Below, piece by piece: positions 29,315 through 41,279 of a stretch of 64,000 nt of DNA. The stretch is taken from NCBI RefSeq assembly GCF_021495345.1, contig NZ_CP099397.1:2046001-2110000 (forward strand). The letters run 5' to 3'. The stretch comes from Pseudomonas hydrolytica (GTDB taxonomy: Bacteria; Pseudomonadota; Gammaproteobacteria; Pseudomonadales; Pseudomonadaceae). Positions within the stretch are counted from its first letter, which is position 1; each line of letters starts with the position of its first letter. The notes beneath the pieces are model-generated. The model saw only the letters and a list, made by a program, of their open reading frames with translations. It made no database searches and was not told the origin of the DNA. The position numbers were made by a program, and so were the translations under genes.

Positions 29315-30754
29315 TCAGGCGTAAGCCGTGACCCGGGTTTCGATTTCGGGTGACTGCTGTTCCAGGAAGAACTTGCGCAGCAGGTTCTGGGCAGTGAGCA
29401 GGCGGTATTCCTTGCTGGCGCGGAAATCCGACAGCGGGGTGAAGTCCTCGCCCAGTGCTTCGCAGGCGCGTTCGATCACGCCGGGATACCAGGCCGAGCC
29501 GACCAGGGCCGCTTCGCAGGCGCTGGCGCGTTTGGGGATGGCGGCCATGCCGCCGAAGGCGATGCGCGCGTCTGTCACCACGCCGTCGACGATAGTCAGG
29601 TTGAAGGCCGCGCAGACGGCGGAGATGTCGTCGTCCAGGCGCTTGGACACCTTGTAGGCGCGGAACGCCTGGTTGGCCTGGGAGCGCGGCACGATGATCT
29701 TCTCGATGAATTCGGCTTCCTGGCGGGCGGTCACCTTGTAGTCGAGGAAGTAGTCCTGCAGCGGCAGGATGCGTCGGGTGTTGCCCCGGCGCAGGGCGAT
29801 CTGCGCGCCGAGGGCGATCAGCAGCGGCGGGGCGTCACCGATGGGCGAGGCGTTGCCGATATTGCCGCCCAGGGTGCCCTGGTTGCGGATCTGCAGCGAG
29901 GCGAAACGGTGCAGCAGCTCGCCGAAGTCCGGGTACTCGCGCGACAGCGCTTCGTAGCAGTCGGACAGCGCCGCGGCAGCGCCGATTTCGATGGCGCTGT
30001 CGGTCACTTCGATGCGCTTCATATCCTCGATATGGCCGACGTAGATCATCACCGGCAGTTCACGGTGGAACTGGGTGACTTCCAGGGCCAGGTCGGTACC
30101 GCCGGCGAGCAGGCGGGCTTCCGGGTTGGCGGTGTAGAGGTCGGCCAGGTCGGCCACGGTCAGCGGCACCAGGCAGCGCTTGTCGCCGCTGTTGAGCTCG
30201 GCGGTTTCGCGCGGGGCGATGGCCTTGAGCCGGGCCACGGTGTCGGCTTCGAAGGCGTCGAACTGGTCCGGCTGCTTCTGGCAGCAGGCCTGCTCGGCGG
30301 CGTCGATGATCGGGCGGTAGCCGGTGCAGCGGCACAGATTGCCGGCCAGGGCTTCCAGCGTGGCGCCCTTGTCGAAGCCGGTGGAGTTCTTCTGCAGGGC
30401 GAACAGCGACATGATGAAGCCGGGGGTGCAGAAGCCGCACTGCGAGCCATGGCAGTCGACCATCGCCTGCTGCACGCTGTGCAGCTTGCCCTGATGCTTG
30501 AGGTCTTCGACGGTGATCAGCTGTTTGCCGTGCAGGCTGGAGACGAAGGTCAGGCAGGAGTTGAGGGTGCGATAGCGCACGCGCTCGCCATCGAGCTCGC
30601 CCACCACCACGGTGCAGGCACCGCAGTCGCCGGAGGCGCAGCCTTCCTTGGTTCCGGTCTTGCCAACGTGCTCACGCAGATAGTTGAGCACGGTGACGTT
30701 GGGGTCCAGGGCATGCTCGGTGCGCAGCTCCCGGTTGAGTAAAAACTGGATCAA
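29315..30754 (-). CDS. xdhA: Xanthine dehydrogenase FAD/2Fe-2S subunit
   Basis: Small subunit of 479 residues that passes electrons from the Mo site to NAD. The N-terminal plant-type ferredoxin has GCASGDCGACTV, the second cluster has CGFCTPG and CRCTGYRP, and the C-terminal FAD domain has LLAGGTDLALE and GNIGNASPIGD. It is the first gene of xdhA-xdhB-(small ORF)-xdhC. Inverted GGGTCAA half-sites lie about 115 bases upstream. Confidence 0.95.
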   Translation of the reverse strand: MIQFLLNRELRTEHALDPNVTVLNYLREHVGKTGTKEGCASGDCGACTVVVGELDGERVRYRTLNSCLTFVSSLHGKQLITVEDLKHQGKLHSVQQAMVDCHGSQCGFCTPGFIMSLFALQKNSTGFDKGATLEALAGNLCRCTGYRPIIDAAEQACCQKQPDQFDAFEADTVARLKAIAPRETAELNSGDKRCLVPLTVADLADLYTANPEARLLAGGTDLALEVTQFHRELPVMIYVGHIEDMKRIEVTDSAIEIGAAAALSDCYEALSREYPDFGELLHRFASLQIRNQGTLGGNIGNASPIGDAPPLLIALGAQIALRRGNTRRILPLQDYFLDYKVTARQEAEFIEKIIVPRSQANQAFRAYKVSKRLDDDISAVCAAFNLTIVDGVVTDARIAFGGMAAIPKRASACEAALVGSAWYPGVIERACEALGEDFTPLSDFRASKEYRLLTAQNLLRKFFLEQQSPEIETRVTAYA

Positions 30755-30868
30755 GGACGACCTCCAGGCACTTTATTGTTATGACTCGGTTGGCTGGCCA
30801 GGTGATGCACGCACTGCAGGGCCCTGGCGCGGGCTGCCATGGGGTCAATCTAGAGTTTTCTGACTTTT

Positions 30869-30889
30869 GGGTCAACAAATATTTGACCC
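30869..30889. promoter_or_regulatory. Candidate operator upstream of xdhA
   Basis: Seven-base arms GGGTCAA (30869-30875) and TTGACCC (30883-30889) are spaced by seven bases in an AT-rich stretch. Further half-sites are near 30842 (GGGTCAA) and 30892 (GGTCA). Position fits a regulator of purine catabolism, but the binding protein is unknown. The rest of the 30755-31140 gap holds only a REP-like pair. Confidence 0.5.
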
Positions 30890-30979
30890 TGTGGTCAGCT
30901 GCTTGTCATGCAAATCGGTTATGAGGCCGCCATGCGTTCAGCGTAGCGACTTTCATGCCAGCGCAGGCGCTGCCAGAGG

Positions 30980-31040
30980 GTAGGGTGCGCCATGCGCACC
31001 GCTGTTCAACTAAGCAGCAGGTGCGCACGGCGCACCCTAC
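30980..31040. repeat. REP-like inverted pair
   Basis: Copies at 30980-31000 (GTAGGG...GCGCACC) and 31020-31040 (GGTGCGC...CCCTAC), 19 bases apart, between xdhA and alkB2. Confidence 0.87.
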
Positions 31041-31140
31041 AAAGCCAAATCGCTGCATCAACAAGCAAATACGACATAGCCAAAACAAAACCCCGGGAGC
31101 CTGCGCTGCCGGGGTTGGGATGGGGAGGGTGGCTCAGGGC

Positions 31141-32274
31141 TTACGTCAGCTGCGATTCGCTCAGCTGATGTTCCTCGCCGGCGTAGTAGGCGCGGACCTT
31201 GGGGTCCATCACCGCGCGCCACAGCGGCGGGAAGAGGGCGAGTACGATCATCCCCGCATAGCCATTGGGCAACTGCGGGCTGTCGTCGAAATGGCGCAAT
31301 ACCTGATAACGGCGTTTGGCGTAGGCGTGGTGATCGGAGTGACGCTGCAGGTGGAACAGGAACAGGTTGGTAAGCAGGAAGTTGCTGTTCCATGAATGGT
31401 GCGGATTGGTGCGCTCGTAGCGGCCGTTGTCCAGTTTCCGCCGGTGCAGGCCGTAATGCTCGACGTAGTTGACGATCTCCAGCAGGGTGAAGGCCATCAC
31501 CGCCTGGCCGAGGAAGAACAGCGCGCCGAGTGCGCCTAAGGCCAGGGTGAAGCCGAGCAGCAACAGCGCGCTTATTGCGTACCACCAGATCAGTTCGTTG
31601 CGCCAGTGCAGGGCCGGCAGGCCGCGGCGCCCCAGGCGCTCGGCCTCCAGCTTCCAGGCGTTGAGGAAGTTGTGCTTGTAGGCGTGCGGCAGAAAGGCGT
31701 ACAGGCTCTGGCCGAAGCGCGAGGAGGAGGCGTCCTCGGGCGTGGATACGTGCACGTGGTGGCCGCGTACATGCTCCACCTTGAAGCCGGCGTAGCACAC
31801 CGCCGCCAGCAGCAGGCCCCCGGCATTCTGTTCCAGACGCGGATCCTTGTGGATCAGCTCGTGCGACACGGTGATGCCGATGGCCCCCATCACCGTGCCG
31901 ACCGACAGCACCCAGCCGAGCTGGCCGACCCAGCTCCAGCCTTCGTAACTGACGAAAATCCAGCCGCTCCAGATCAGCATCGCCAGCAGCAGCGGCACTG
32001 TCGCCAGGCTCAGCAGGCGGTAGTAGCCCTGAGCCTCAAGCGCCGGTACTTCCTCGCGTTCGTCCGGGTTGGCCGGGTCGCGACCCACGACGAAATCCAG
32101 CAGCGGAATGACGCCGAACACCACCGTGATCACCAGCCAGGCCCAGGCATCGGCGTGCGCGCTGCCCAGCGACCAGTAGTAGCTGAGGGGTATGCCGAGT
32201 ACCGGGATCAGCCAGATCCAGTAGCCGACTTTCTTCAGTGCGATCATCCAGTGCGAGGGCAGGCGTTCGAACAT
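31141..32274 (-). CDS. alkB2: Alkane 1-monooxygenase AlkB2
   Basis: Integral-membrane non-haem di-iron hydroxylase of 377 residues that oxidises medium-chain n-alkanes to 1-alkanols with rubredoxin as donor. All His boxes are present: HELIH (138-142), EHVRGHH (167-173), the AlkB-specific NYVEHYG box and LQRHSDHH. About six membrane helices are seen. Its place between xdhA and a GntR regulator matches alkB2 (PA1525). No rubredoxin gene is nearby. Confidence 0.93.
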   Translation of the reverse strand: MFERLPSHWMIALKKVGYWIWLIPVLGIPLSYYWSLGSAHADAWAWLVITVVFGVIPLLDFVVGRDPANPDEREEVPALEAQGYYRLLSLATVPLLLAMLIWSGWIFVSYEGWSWVGQLGWVLSVGTVMGAIGITVSHELIHKDPRLEQNAGGLLLAAVCYAGFKVEHVRGHHVHVSTPEDASSSRFGQSLYAFLPHAYKHNFLNAWKLEAERLGRRGLPALHWRNELIWWYAISALLLLGFTLALGALGALFFLGQAVMAFTLLEIVNYVEHYGLHRRKLDNGRYERTNPHHSWNSNFLLTNLFLFHLQRHSDHHAYAKRRYQVLRHFDDSPQLPNGYAGMIVLALFPPLWRAVMDPKVRAYYAGEEHQLSESQLT

Positions 32275-32313
32275 GGGGGCTCCGCTTGATTCTTGTTATG
32301 AATGCATTGGTAG

Positions 32314-32328
32314 GATTGTAGGACAATC
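32314..32328. promoter_or_regulatory. FadR-type GntR operator upstream of alkB2
   Basis: GATTGT-AGG-ACAATC is a perfect six-base inverted repeat with a three-base centre. It fits the FadR-subfamily pattern TNGT-N(0-3)-ACNA and lies 40 bases before alkB2, in the divergent gap shared with a GntR gene. Confidence 0.6.
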
Positions 32329-32506
32329 GTCTTCTGCGACTACCCCTGACAGCCCGACCTTTCGAACGGAAAGCACCGCGCCCGGACGCTTGGCCCGGTA
32401 ACACCCTGTGTTACACTCGCCGCCAGTTTTTTTGGCTCCCGCCCAGCCGTGGCGGGGCTCCCAGACTCGACCGCCCGCCCCTGGATCGACGCAAATAAGG
32501 AATGTC

Positions 32507-33166
32507 ATGACGTTCAAGGCCCCGGACAGCCTCGCCGAGCAAATTGCCCATTACCTGGCCGAACGCATCATTCGCGGTGAGCTCAAGGAACGCGAGCGCA
32601 TCCAGGAGCAGAAGGTCACCCAGGCGCTCAATGTCAGCCGTGGTTCCGTGCGCGAGGCGCTGCTGATTCTCGAGCGCCGCCACCTGATCGTGATCCTGCC
32701 GCGCCGCGGCGCCCAGGTCACCGAACTGACTCCGCACAAGGTGCAGAGCCTCTACGGCCTGGTGATCGAGCTGTACATCCTGCTGGCGCGCGCGGTGGCC
32801 GACCGCTGGCAGGCCGAAACCGATCTGGCGCCCTTCCTCGATATCCAGCGACGTCTGCAGGACAGCCTCGAGCGCAGCGATATCGGCGCCTTCGTCGAGA
32901 ACAGCTTCGACGTCATGCGCGCCGCCTTCCCCTTCGCCGACAACCCCTACCTGCAGGAAACTCTGGAGAACCTGCTGCCGGCCATCAGCCGCACCTACCA
33001 CCTGGCGCTGGAGCGGCGCAAAGGCGAGATGGGTCAGTTCATGAACACCTTCGCCAGCCTGCTGCAGGCGATCATCGCCCGCGATCACGCCCGCGCCCGC
33101 GAAGTGCTGCAGGCCTACGGTCAGCACAACTGCCAGCTGGTGCTGGCGACCCTGGCCGAGCGCTAA
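32507..33166 (+). CDS. GntR-family (FadR-like) transcriptional regulator
   Basis: Regulator of 219 residues with an N-terminal winged helix (IIRGELKERERIQEQ, LNVSRGSVREALLILERR) and an all-helical FCD-like effector domain. It is divergent from alkB2, as PA1526 is in P. aeruginosa, so it probably controls alkB2 in response to an alkane-derived or acyl effector. ATG 32507 with AAGGA is chosen; a start 33 codons upstream runs through promoter sequence. Smc begins 6 bases after its stop. Confidence 0.85.
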   Translation: MTFKAPDSLAEQIAHYLAERIIRGELKERERIQEQKVTQALNVSRGSVREALLILERRHLIVILPRRGAQVTELTPHKVQSLYGLVIELYILLARAVADRWQAETDLAPFLDIQRRLQDSLERSDIGAFVENSFDVMRAAFPFADNPYLQETLENLLPAISRTYHLALERRKGEMGQFMNTFASLLQAIIARDHARAREVLQAYGQHNCQLVLATLAER

Positions 33167-33172
33167 GCCCAG

Positions 33173-36100
33173 ATGCGCCTGAAAAGCATCAAGCTGGCCG
33201 GCTTCAAGTCCTTCGTCGATCCGACGACGGTGAGCTTTCCCAGCAACATGGCGGCGGTGGTCGGGCCCAACGGTTGCGGCAAGTCCAACATCATCGACGC
33301 CGTTCGCTGGGTGATGGGTGAAAGTTCGGCGAAGAACCTCCGTGGCGAGTCGATGACCGACGTCATCTTCAACGGCTCCAACACGCGCAAGCCGGTGACC
33401 CAGGCCTCCATCGAGCTGATCTTCGACAACAGCGACAACTCGCTGGTGGGCGAATACGCCGCCTTCGCCGAGATTTCTATCCGCCGCCGGGTGACTCGCG
33501 ACGGGCAGAACACCTATTTCCTCAACGGCACCAAGTGCCGTCGCCGCGATATCACCGATATCTTCCTCGGCACCGGCCTGGGGCCGCGCAGTTACTCGAT
33601 CATCGAGCAGGGCATGATCAGCAAGCTGATCGAGGCCAAGCCCGAGGAGCTGCGCAATTTCATCGAGGAAGCCGCCGGCATCTCCAAGTACAAGGAGCGC
33701 CGCCGCGAGACCGAGAACCGTATCCGCCGCACCCAGGAAAACCTGGCGCGCCTGACCGACCTGCGCGAGGAGCTGGAGCGCCAGCTCGAACGTCTGCACC
33801 GTCAGGCCCAGGCGGCGGAGAAGTACCAGGAATACAAGGCCGAGGAGCGTCAGCTCAAGGCCCAGCTGCTGGCCCTGCGCTGGCAGACCCTGAATCAGCA
33901 GGTCGGCAGCCGCGAGCAGGTGATCGGCGACCAGGAAGTGGCCTTCGAGGCGTTGGTGGCCGAGCAGCGCAGTGCCGATGCCGCCATCGAGCGCCTGCGC
34001 GATGGCCATCACGAACTCTCCGAACGGTTCAACCTGGTGCAGGGCCGCTTCTATTCCGTGGGTGGCGATATCGCTCGCGTCGAGCAGAGCATCCAGCATG
34101 GCCAGCAGCGTCTGCGCCAGTTGCAGGACGACCTGCGCGAGGCGGAAAAGGCGCGCCTGGAAACCGAATCGCACCTTGGCCATGACCGCACCCTGCTGGC
34201 CACTCTGGGCGAAGAGCTGGAGATGCTCCTGCCCGAGCAGGAGCTGACCACCGCCGCTGCCGAGGAGTCCGCCGCCGGCCTGGAAGAGGCCGAGGCCGCC
34301 ATGCATGGCTGGCAGGAGCAATGGGACGGTTTCAACCAGCGCAGCGCCGAGCCGCGTCGCCAGGCCGAGGTGCAGCAGTTGCGCATCGCCCAGCTGGAGC
34401 AGAGCCTGGAGCGCCTGGCCGAACGCCAGCGCCGACTGAACGAAGAGCTGCAGCAATTGGCGGCCGACCCCGAAGACGCCGCCATTCTCGAACTGAACGA
34501 ACAGCTCGCCGCCGGAGAGCTGGAGCACGAAGCCCTGCAGCTGGCCGAAGAGCAGCAGGCCGAGCGCCTGCAGCAATTGCGCGAGGAGTTGCAGCAAGCC
34601 GGCCAGGCGCAGCAGCAGGCTCAGGGTGAACTGCAGCGGCTGAACGGCCGTCTGGCGTCACTGGAGGCCCTGCAACAGGCCGCGCTCGATCCCGGGCAGG
34701 GCGCAGGCGACTGGCTGCGCGAGCAGAACCTGCTGCAGCGTCCGCGCCTGGCCGAAGGGCTGCGCGTGGAAGCCGGCTGGGAGCTGGCGGTGGAAACCGT
34801 GCTCGGCGCTGACCTGCAGGCCGTGCTGCTGGACGATTTCGCCGGGCTGGATTTTGCCAGCCTGGAGCAGGGCGAGCTGCGCCTGGCCAGCCCGGGCACC
34901 GCTGGTGGCCGTCGCGCCGGCAGCCTGCTGGACAAGATCGAGTCGAGCCACGATCTGTCGCCCTGGCTAGCCAGTGTGCGCCCGGTGGAGTCGCTGGAGC
35001 AGGCTCTGGCGGCTCGCGCGCAGCTGGCCGATGGCGAAAGCCTGATCAGCCGCGACGGCTACTGGGTCGGCCGGCATTTTCTGCGCGTACGCCGCGCCGC
35101 CGAGGCGGACAGCGGTGTACTGGCCCGCGGCCAGGAACTGGAACGCCTACAGCTTGAGCGCGAGGAGCGCGAAGCGGCCCTGGCGCAGCTGGATGAACGC
35201 CTGATGGCGCTACGCGACGAGCAACGCCGCCAGGAAGAACAACGCGAGCAGCAACGCCGCCAAGGCCAGGAACTGGCGCGCCAGGTGAGCGAGCTAAAGG
35301 CGCGCCTGTCCGCCAGCCAGGCCAAGGCCGAGCAGTTGGGACTGCGTCGCCGCCGTCTGCAGGACGAACTGCAGGAAGCGGCCGAGCAGCGCGAGATCGA
35401 GCAGGAGCAACTGGGCGAAGCGCGCCTGCAACTGCAGGATGCATTGGACGCCATGGCGCTGGATAACGAGCAGCGCGAAAGTCTGCTGGCCAGCCGCGAC
35501 AGCCTGCGTGAGCGCCTCGACCGTGTGCGCCAGGAAGCGCGTCAGCACAAGGATCACGCTCACCAGCTGGCGGTACGGGTCGGTTCGCTCAAGGCGCAGC
35601 ACGACTCCACCCGCCAGGCGCTGGAGCGTCTGGAGATGCAGGCCGAGCGCCTGCACGAGCGGCGTGAGCAGTTGTCGCTGAATCTGGAAGAGGGCGAGGC
35701 GCCTCTGGAAGAGCTGCGCATCAAGCTCGAGGAGCTGCTCGAGCGGCGCATGGCGGTGGACGAGGAACTGCGCCAGGCGCGCCTGGCGCTGGAAGATGCC
35801 GACCGCGAACTGCGCGATGCCGAGAAGCGCCGTACCCAGGCCGAGCAGCAGGCGCAGATGCTGCGCAGCCAGCTCGAGCAGCAGCGCATGGACTGGCAGT
35901 CGCTCAACGTGCGACGCAAGGCCCTGGCCGACCAGCTCGCCGAGGACAATTACGACCTGCACGGGGTGATCGCCACCCTGCCGGCCGAGGCCACGGAAAG
36001 CGCCTGGGAAGAAGAGCTGGAGCGCATGGCCGCACGCATCGCCCGGCTCGGGCCGATCAACCTGGCAGCCATCGACGAGTATCAGCAGCAGTCCGAGCGC

Positions 36101-36661
36101 AAGCGCTACCTGGATGCGCAGGACGCGGATCTGGTCGAGGCCCTGGAAACCCTGGAAAACGTCATCCGCAAGATCGACAAGGAAACGCGCAATCGTTTCA
36201 AGGACACCTTCGATCAGATCAATGGCGGTTTGCAGGCACTCTTTCCAAAAGTTTTCGGTGGCGGCAACGCTTATTTGGAACTCACCGGCGAAGATTTACT
36301 CGATACCGGTGTAACCATCATGGCGCGGCCCCCGGGCAAGAAGAACAGCACCATTCATTTGCTCTCCGGTGGAGAGAAAGCGCTGACGGCGTTGGCGCTG
36401 GTGTTTTCCATCTTCCAGCTTAATCCGGCGCCGTTCTGCATGTTGGATGAAGTGGATGCGCCGCTGGACGACGCCAACGTGGGTCGCTATGCGCGTCTGG
36501 TCAAGGAAATGTCGGCGACGGTGCAGTTCATCTACATCACTCACAACAAGATCGCCATGGAAATGGCCGATCAACTGATGGGGGTCACCATGCACGAGCC
36601 GGGCTGCTCGCGCCTGGTGGCGGTGGATGTCGAAGAGGCGCTGGCGATGGTGGAGAGCTGA
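33173..36661 (+). CDS. smc: Chromosome segregation ATPase SMC
   Basis: Condensin ATPase of 1162 residues that compacts and orients the chromosome. It has Walker A GPNGCGKSNIID near the N-terminus, two long coiled coils split by a short hinge (about 500-620), a C-terminal signature (LLSGGEKALTALAL) and Walker B (FCMLDEVDAPLDD). It is the full family length. It lies directly after gntR and before zipA, as in other pseudomonads. Confidence 0.97.
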   Translation: MRLKSIKLAGFKSFVDPTTVSFPSNMAAVVGPNGCGKSNIIDAVRWVMGESSAKNLRGESMTDVIFNGSNTRKPVTQASIELIFDNSDNSLVGEYAAFAEISIRRRVTRDGQNTYFLNGTKCRRRDITDIFLGTGLGPRSYSIIEQGMISKLIEAKPEELRNFIEEAAGISKYKERRRETENRIRRTQENLARLTDLREELERQLERLHRQAQAAEKYQEYKAEERQLKAQLLALRWQTLNQQVGSREQVIGDQEVAFEALVAEQRSADAAIERLRDGHHELSERFNLVQGRFYSVGGDIARVEQSIQHGQQRLRQLQDDLREAEKARLETESHLGHDRTLLATLGEELEMLLPEQELTTAAAEESAAGLEEAEAAMHGWQEQWDGFNQRSAEPRRQAEVQQLRIAQLEQSLERLAERQRRLNEELQQLAADPEDAAILELNEQLAAGELEHEALQLAEEQQAERLQQLREELQQAGQAQQQAQGELQRLNGRLASLEALQQAALDPGQGAGDWLREQNLLQRPRLAEGLRVEAGWELAVETVLGADLQAVLLDDFAGLDFASLEQGELRLASPGTAGGRRAGSLLDKIESSHDLSPWLASVRPVESLEQALAARAQLADGESLISRDGYWVGRHFLRVRRAAEADSGVLARGQELERLQLEREEREAALAQLDERLMALRDEQRRQEEQREQQRRQGQELARQVSELKARLSASQAKAEQLGLRRRRLQDELQEAAEQREIEQEQLGEARLQLQDALDAMALDNEQRESLLASRDSLRERLDRVRQEARQHKDHAHQLAVRVGSLKAQHDSTRQALERLEMQAERLHERREQLSLNLEEGEAPLEELRIKLEELLERRMAVDEELRQARLALEDADRELRDAEKRRTQAEQQAQMLRSQLEQQRMDWQSLNVRRKALADQLAEDNYDLHGVIATLPAEATESAWEEELERMAARIARLGPINLAAIDEYQQQSERKRYLDAQDADLVEALETLENVIRKIDKETRNRFKDTFDQINGGLQALFPKVFGGGNAYLELTGEDLLDTGVTIMARPPGKKNSTIHLLSGGEKALTALALVFSIFQLNPAPFCMLDEVDAPLDDANVGRYARLVKEMSATVQFIYITHNKIAMEMADQLMGVTMHEPGCSRLVAVDVEEALAMVES

Positions 36662-36777
36662 TGCGTCTGCCTGTGTAAAGTTGCCTTTCGTCGTGCTAGC
36701 TTATTGCCCACTTTTGTTACACGCGGAAAACGTCAGATAGAACATGGAGTTGGCGTCGCGTTTTATAGTCAAGTTGT

Positions 36778-36802
36778 GATCCGGTTGATTGGATCTTTTT
36801 TT
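36778..36802 (+). terminator. Possible terminator or attenuator between smc and zipA
   Basis: A five-base stem GATCC/GGATC with an 8-base loop is followed by seven T, 30 bases before zipA. The stem is short, so read-through is likely. Confidence 0.4.
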
Positions 36803-36831
36803 CACCAGAATTTTTAGGGGTCGGGTATTTC

Positions 36832-37653
36832 ATGGAATTCGGTCTGCGCGAATGGCTGATCGTTATTGGCATCATCGTTATCGCTGGCATTCTCTTCGAC
36901 GGCTGGCGCCGCATGCGCGGTGGCAAGGGCAGGCTCAAGTTCAAGCTCGACCGCAGCTTCGCCAACATGCCCGACGATGACAGCGACCCCGACCTGCTCA
37001 GCCCGCCGCGTGTGGTCAAGCGTGAGATGGAGCCGCAACTGGACGAGGACGATCTGCCCTCGATGAGCGCCAAGGAGCTGCCGCGCCGCTCGCGCAACGA
37101 ACCGCAGCAGGGCGACCTCAATCTGGCCGTCGACGAGCCGGTACCGACTCTGCTCAATCCGGTCGACGACAAACCCCAGGAGCCGAAGAAATCCGCCAAG
37201 CCCTCGGCCGAAGCCGCGCCGGTGGAGGAAGTGCTGGTGATCAACGTCGTTGCCCGCGACGACCTCGGCTTCAAGGGCCCGGCATTGCTGCAGAACATCC
37301 TGGAAAGCGGTCTGCGCTTCGGCGAAATGGACATCTTCCATCGTCACGAGAGCATGGCCGGTAACGGCGAGGTCCTGTTCTCCATGGCCAACGCGCTCAA
37401 GCCCGGTACTTTCGATCTGGACGATATCGAAGGCTTCAGCACTCGCGCGGTGAGCTTCTTCCTCAGCCTGCCCGGTCCGCGTCATCCCAAGCAGGCCTTC
37501 GACGTGATGGTCGCAGCTGCCCGCAAGCTGGCCCACGAACTGGGCGGCGAGCTGAAGGATGACCAGCGCAGCGTGATGACCGCGCAGACCATCGAACATT
37601 ACCGCCAGCGCATCGTCGAGTTCGAGCGCCGGCAGCTGACACAGAAACGCTGA
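36832..37653 (+). CDS. zipA: Cell division protein ZipA
   Basis: Divisome protein of 273 residues that tethers FtsZ to the inner membrane. The N-terminal membrane anchor (about 7-24) is followed by a charged, Pro-rich linker (about 30-125) and the C-terminal ZipA domain ([16 protein letters not shown] to the end) that binds the FtsZ tail. It lies between smc and ligA, the classic order, with a terminator after it. Confidence 0.95.
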   Translation: MEFGLREWLIVIGIIVIAGILFDGWRRMRGGKGRLKFKLDRSFANMPDDDSDPDLLSPPRVVKREMEPQLDEDDLPSMSAKELPRRSRNEPQQGDLNLAVDEPVPTLLNPVDDKPQEPKKSAKPSAEAAPVEEVLVINVVARDDLGFKGPALLQNILESGLRFGEMDIFHRHESMAGNGEVLFSMANALKPGTFDLDDIEGFSTRAVSFFLSLPGPRHPKQAFDVMVAAARKLAHELGGELKDDQRSVMTAQTIEHYRQRIVEFERRQLTQKR

Positions 37654-40121
<2,468 letters not shown>

Positions 40122-40140
40122 AACTGAGCGATACGATCCC

Positions 40141-40199
40141 GGTGCGCACGGCGCACCCTACATCCGTCGACACCAACCGTAGGGTGCGCCATGCGCACC
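40141..40199. repeat. REP-like inverted pair (opposite order)
   Basis: Copies at 40141-40161 (GGTGCGC...CCCTAC) and 40179-40199 (GTAGGG...GCGCACC), 17 bases apart. The pair is arranged tail-to-tail relative to the sites at 25.7 and 31 kb. Confidence 0.87.
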
Positions 40200-40215
40200 T
40201 TGGCCTCTGCGATCC

Positions 40216-40584
40216 TCAAGCGGCGAAGCGCTGATCCAGATAGGCGATGATCGCCTTGGACTCGTACAGCCAGGTGCTCTGGCCGTTTTCCTCGATGCGC
40301 AGGCACGGCACCTTGATGCGTCCGCCTTGCTGCTCCAGCGCCTGGCGGTGCTCGGCATCGTGCTTGGCGTCGCGCAGTTGTACCGGCAGGTTGAGGCGGT
40401 GCAGGGTGCGCCTGACCTTGACGCAGAACGGGCAGGCGTGGAACTGGTACAGCGCCAGATTGGCCGTGGCGCGCTCGACTTCGGCTTGCGCCTCGGGGCT
40501 GCGCTTGAGCTTGCGCGGGCGGCTGATCCAGTCAACGAACACGACCAGCTGGCCCAGGCCGATACGAAGGGCTTTGAGCAACAT
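40216..40584 (-). CDS. Glutaredoxin/GST-N-domain thiol protein
   Basis: Protein of 122 residues with a short hydrophobic N-terminus (about 1-22) and a thioredoxin-fold GST_N/glutaredoxin domain bearing CPFC (YQFHACPFCVKVRRTL) and the cis-Pro segment KVPCLRI. It is probably a glutaredoxin-like thiol-disulfide protein, perhaps membrane-associated. It sits downstream of folE on the same strand, as PA1675 does in P. aeruginosa from memory; a link to folate is not shown. Confidence 0.78.
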   Translation of the reverse strand: MLLKALRIGLGQLVVFVDWISRPRKLKRSPEAQAEVERATANLALYQFHACPFCVKVRRTLHRLNLPVQLRDAKHDAEHRQALEQQGGRIKVPCLRIEENGQSTWLYESKAIIAYLDQRFAA

Positions 40585-40648
40585 CTTTCTAACTCCTGAA
40601 ATGCCGACGGCCGTTCACCGAAGTGAGCGGCCGTCGTCTTGAGCGGGA

Positions 40649-41194
40649 TCAGCGAACCAGATTGAGGAATTCGCCGCGAGTCGCCGGGTTGGTGCGGAAT
40701 TCGCCGAGCATCACCGAGGTGACCATGGAAGAGTTCTGCTTCTCCACGCCGCGCATCATCATGCACATGTGCTGCGCTTCGATGACCACCGCCACGCCGA
40801 GGGCACCGGTGACCTGCGCGACCGCTTCGGCGATCTGGCGGCTGAGGTTCTCCTGGATCTGCAGGCGCCGGGCGTACATGTCGACGATGCGCGCCACCTT
40901 GGACAGGCCGAGCACCTTGCCGTTGGGGATGTAGGCGACATGGGCCTTGCCGATGAACGGCAACATGTGGTGCTCGCACAGCGAGTACAGCTCGATGTTC
41001 TTGACCAGCACCATTTCGCTGTTGTCGGAGCTGAACAGCGCGCCGTTGGTGACTTCCTCCAGCGTCTGCTGGTAGCCGCGGCAGAGGTACTGCATGGCCT
41101 TGGCGGCGCGCTTGGGCGTATCCAGCAGACCTTCGCGGGTGGCGTCTTCGCCGAGCTGGCCGAGGATCGCTGTGTAGTGTTGTTCCAGGGACAT
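40649..41194 (-). CDS. folE: GTP cyclohydrolase I (FolE type)
   Basis: Enzyme of 181 residues making 7,8-dihydroneopterin triphosphate from GTP for folate and related pterins. Zinc ligands are seen in SLCEHHMLP and in the [10 protein letters not shown] segment; catalytic GLSKVARI is present. Pseudomonads often carry two folE paralogues; this context matches PA1674 (folE2 in PAO1 naming). Confidence 0.95.
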   Translation of the reverse strand: MSLEQHYTAILGQLGEDATREGLLDTPKRAAKAMQYLCRGYQQTLEEVTNGALFSSDNSEMVLVKNIELYSLCEHHMLPFIGKAHVAYIPNGKVLGLSKVARIVDMYARRLQIQENLSRQIAEAVAQVTGALGVAVVIEAQHMCMMMRGVEKQNSSMVTSVMLGEFRTNPATRGEFLNLVR

Positions 41195-41279
41195 GGAAAA
41201 TCCTGTTGGGTATCGAAGGGCGCAGGGTAGGGCGCCGTCAGGGGCCTGACAAGAGCGTCAGGTGCCAATGCGACGCAGG

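Noticed and set aside
32411..34597. 728-codon antisense frame over gntR/smc
   Set aside because: Leu/Gln-rich mirror of the coiled-coil coding sequence; smc on the other strand is certain.
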